A model generated the notes under the pieces. That model ran no database searches. It was not told the origin of the DNA and was given only the letters and a program-made list of their open reading frames with translations. Shown here in pieces: positions 63,946 to 64,000 of a stretch of 64,000 nucleotides of DNA. How positions within the stretch are numbered: the stretch's first letter is position 1; the number at the start of each line of letters is the position of its first letter. Origin of the DNA: an uncultured Shimia sp. (GTDB lineage: Bacteria; Pseudomonadota; Alphaproteobacteria; Rhodobacterales; Rhodobacteraceae); contig NZ_CANLRL010000006.1 of NCBI RefSeq assembly GCF_947493595.1, forward strand, positions 124,001 to 188,000, read 5' to 3'. Made by a program: the position numbers and the translations under genes.

Positions 63946-64000
63946 TTAGCTTTGTTTTTGACGACGGCGCAGTTCCCAAACCAGCGCCAAAGTTGCAAGC
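63946..64000 (-). CDS. C-terminal end of a putative VPEID-CTERM sorting substrate (partial)
   Basis: Only the last 17 codons before the TAA (63946-63948) are inside the window. They read LATLALVWELRRRQKQS: the end of a hydrophobic helix, then VWE, then a cluster of arginines. PEP-CTERM-like signals have just this order (motif, helix, basic tail), and VPEID-CTERM proteins commonly end with LVWERRR-type tails next to exosortase E. The VPEID motif itself must lie just beyond the edge. Its place beside xrtE is the strongest support. Confidence 0.7.
   Translation of the reverse strand, partial: LATLALVWELRRRQKQS

Noticed and set aside
1-64000. CRISPR arrays, insertion sequences, prophage, attachment sites, tRNA or rRNA genes
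   Set aside because: No spaced direct repeats of the right form, no transposase or integrase motifs and no tRNA-like cloverleaf ends were noticed on either strand; a covariance-model scan was not possible.

Overview
The window is a piece of chromosome from an alphaproteobacterium, most likely a marine Rhodobacteraceae member of the Roseobacter clade. This rests on the full cbb3 oxidase locus with an FnrL-type regulator, the split F0 operon with both b and b' subunits, a DUF1013 cell-cycle regulator, MipZ, and an exosortase E/protease gene. Coding density is high, many genes overlap by ATGA, and I see no insertion sequence, prophage, CRISPR array, tRNA or rRNA. One small SRP RNA gene is present. 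Family names below come from recognition of motifs and overall layout; no database search was run.

Layout. 1-4065: end of an SDR oxidoreductase, an RsmC-like methyltransferase, clpS, a HAD phosphatase and a D,D-carboxypeptidase with a SPOR tail. 4150-16574: microaerobic respiration island on the minus strand with ccoS-I-H-G, an AraC-type regulator, ccoP-Q-O-N, then a tandem universal stress protein, fnrL and hemN. Four FNR-type dyads punctuate it. 16620-22782: a Yej-type peptide importer operon (yejA-B-E-F) ending in a GNAT acetyltransferase. 23022-29461: SRP RNA, a nucleotidase without signal peptide, nudC, a small SRPBCC protein, pheA, a membrane-anchored cytochrome c and a phosphatase. 29573-34850: a small secreted glycine-rich protein, dnaX-ybaB-recR, the DUF1013 regulator, an RNase T2 and a lipoprotein. 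34985-37527: atpI-B-E-F'-F on the minus strand. 37868-42437: regulators, a DMT exporter, an azoreductase and a prolyl-tRNA editing protein.

42596-52706 is a translation and secretion cluster: ffh, a NIPSNAP protein, four tandem GNAT paralogues, chorismate mutase, rpsP, bluB, rimM and trmD. A short accessory insert (YegP-like, GH25 lysozyme, membrane protein, MarR) follows, then a possibly frameshifted small gene, rplS and rpmE. 52974-61401 holds an acidic two-part protein, a TPR protein, MFS, VOC, TetR and SRPBCC genes, a gamma-family PLP enzyme and rluE.

The right end carries the most unusual system. mipZ is followed after 4 bases by a fused exosortase/CPBP-protease (xrtE). Converging on it at the window edge is the last part of a small gene whose product ends in a hydrophobic stretch, VWE and an arginine-rich tail. 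This matches the expected end of a VPEID-CTERM sorting substrate, so the window appears to contain an enzyme and the tail of its cognate cargo.
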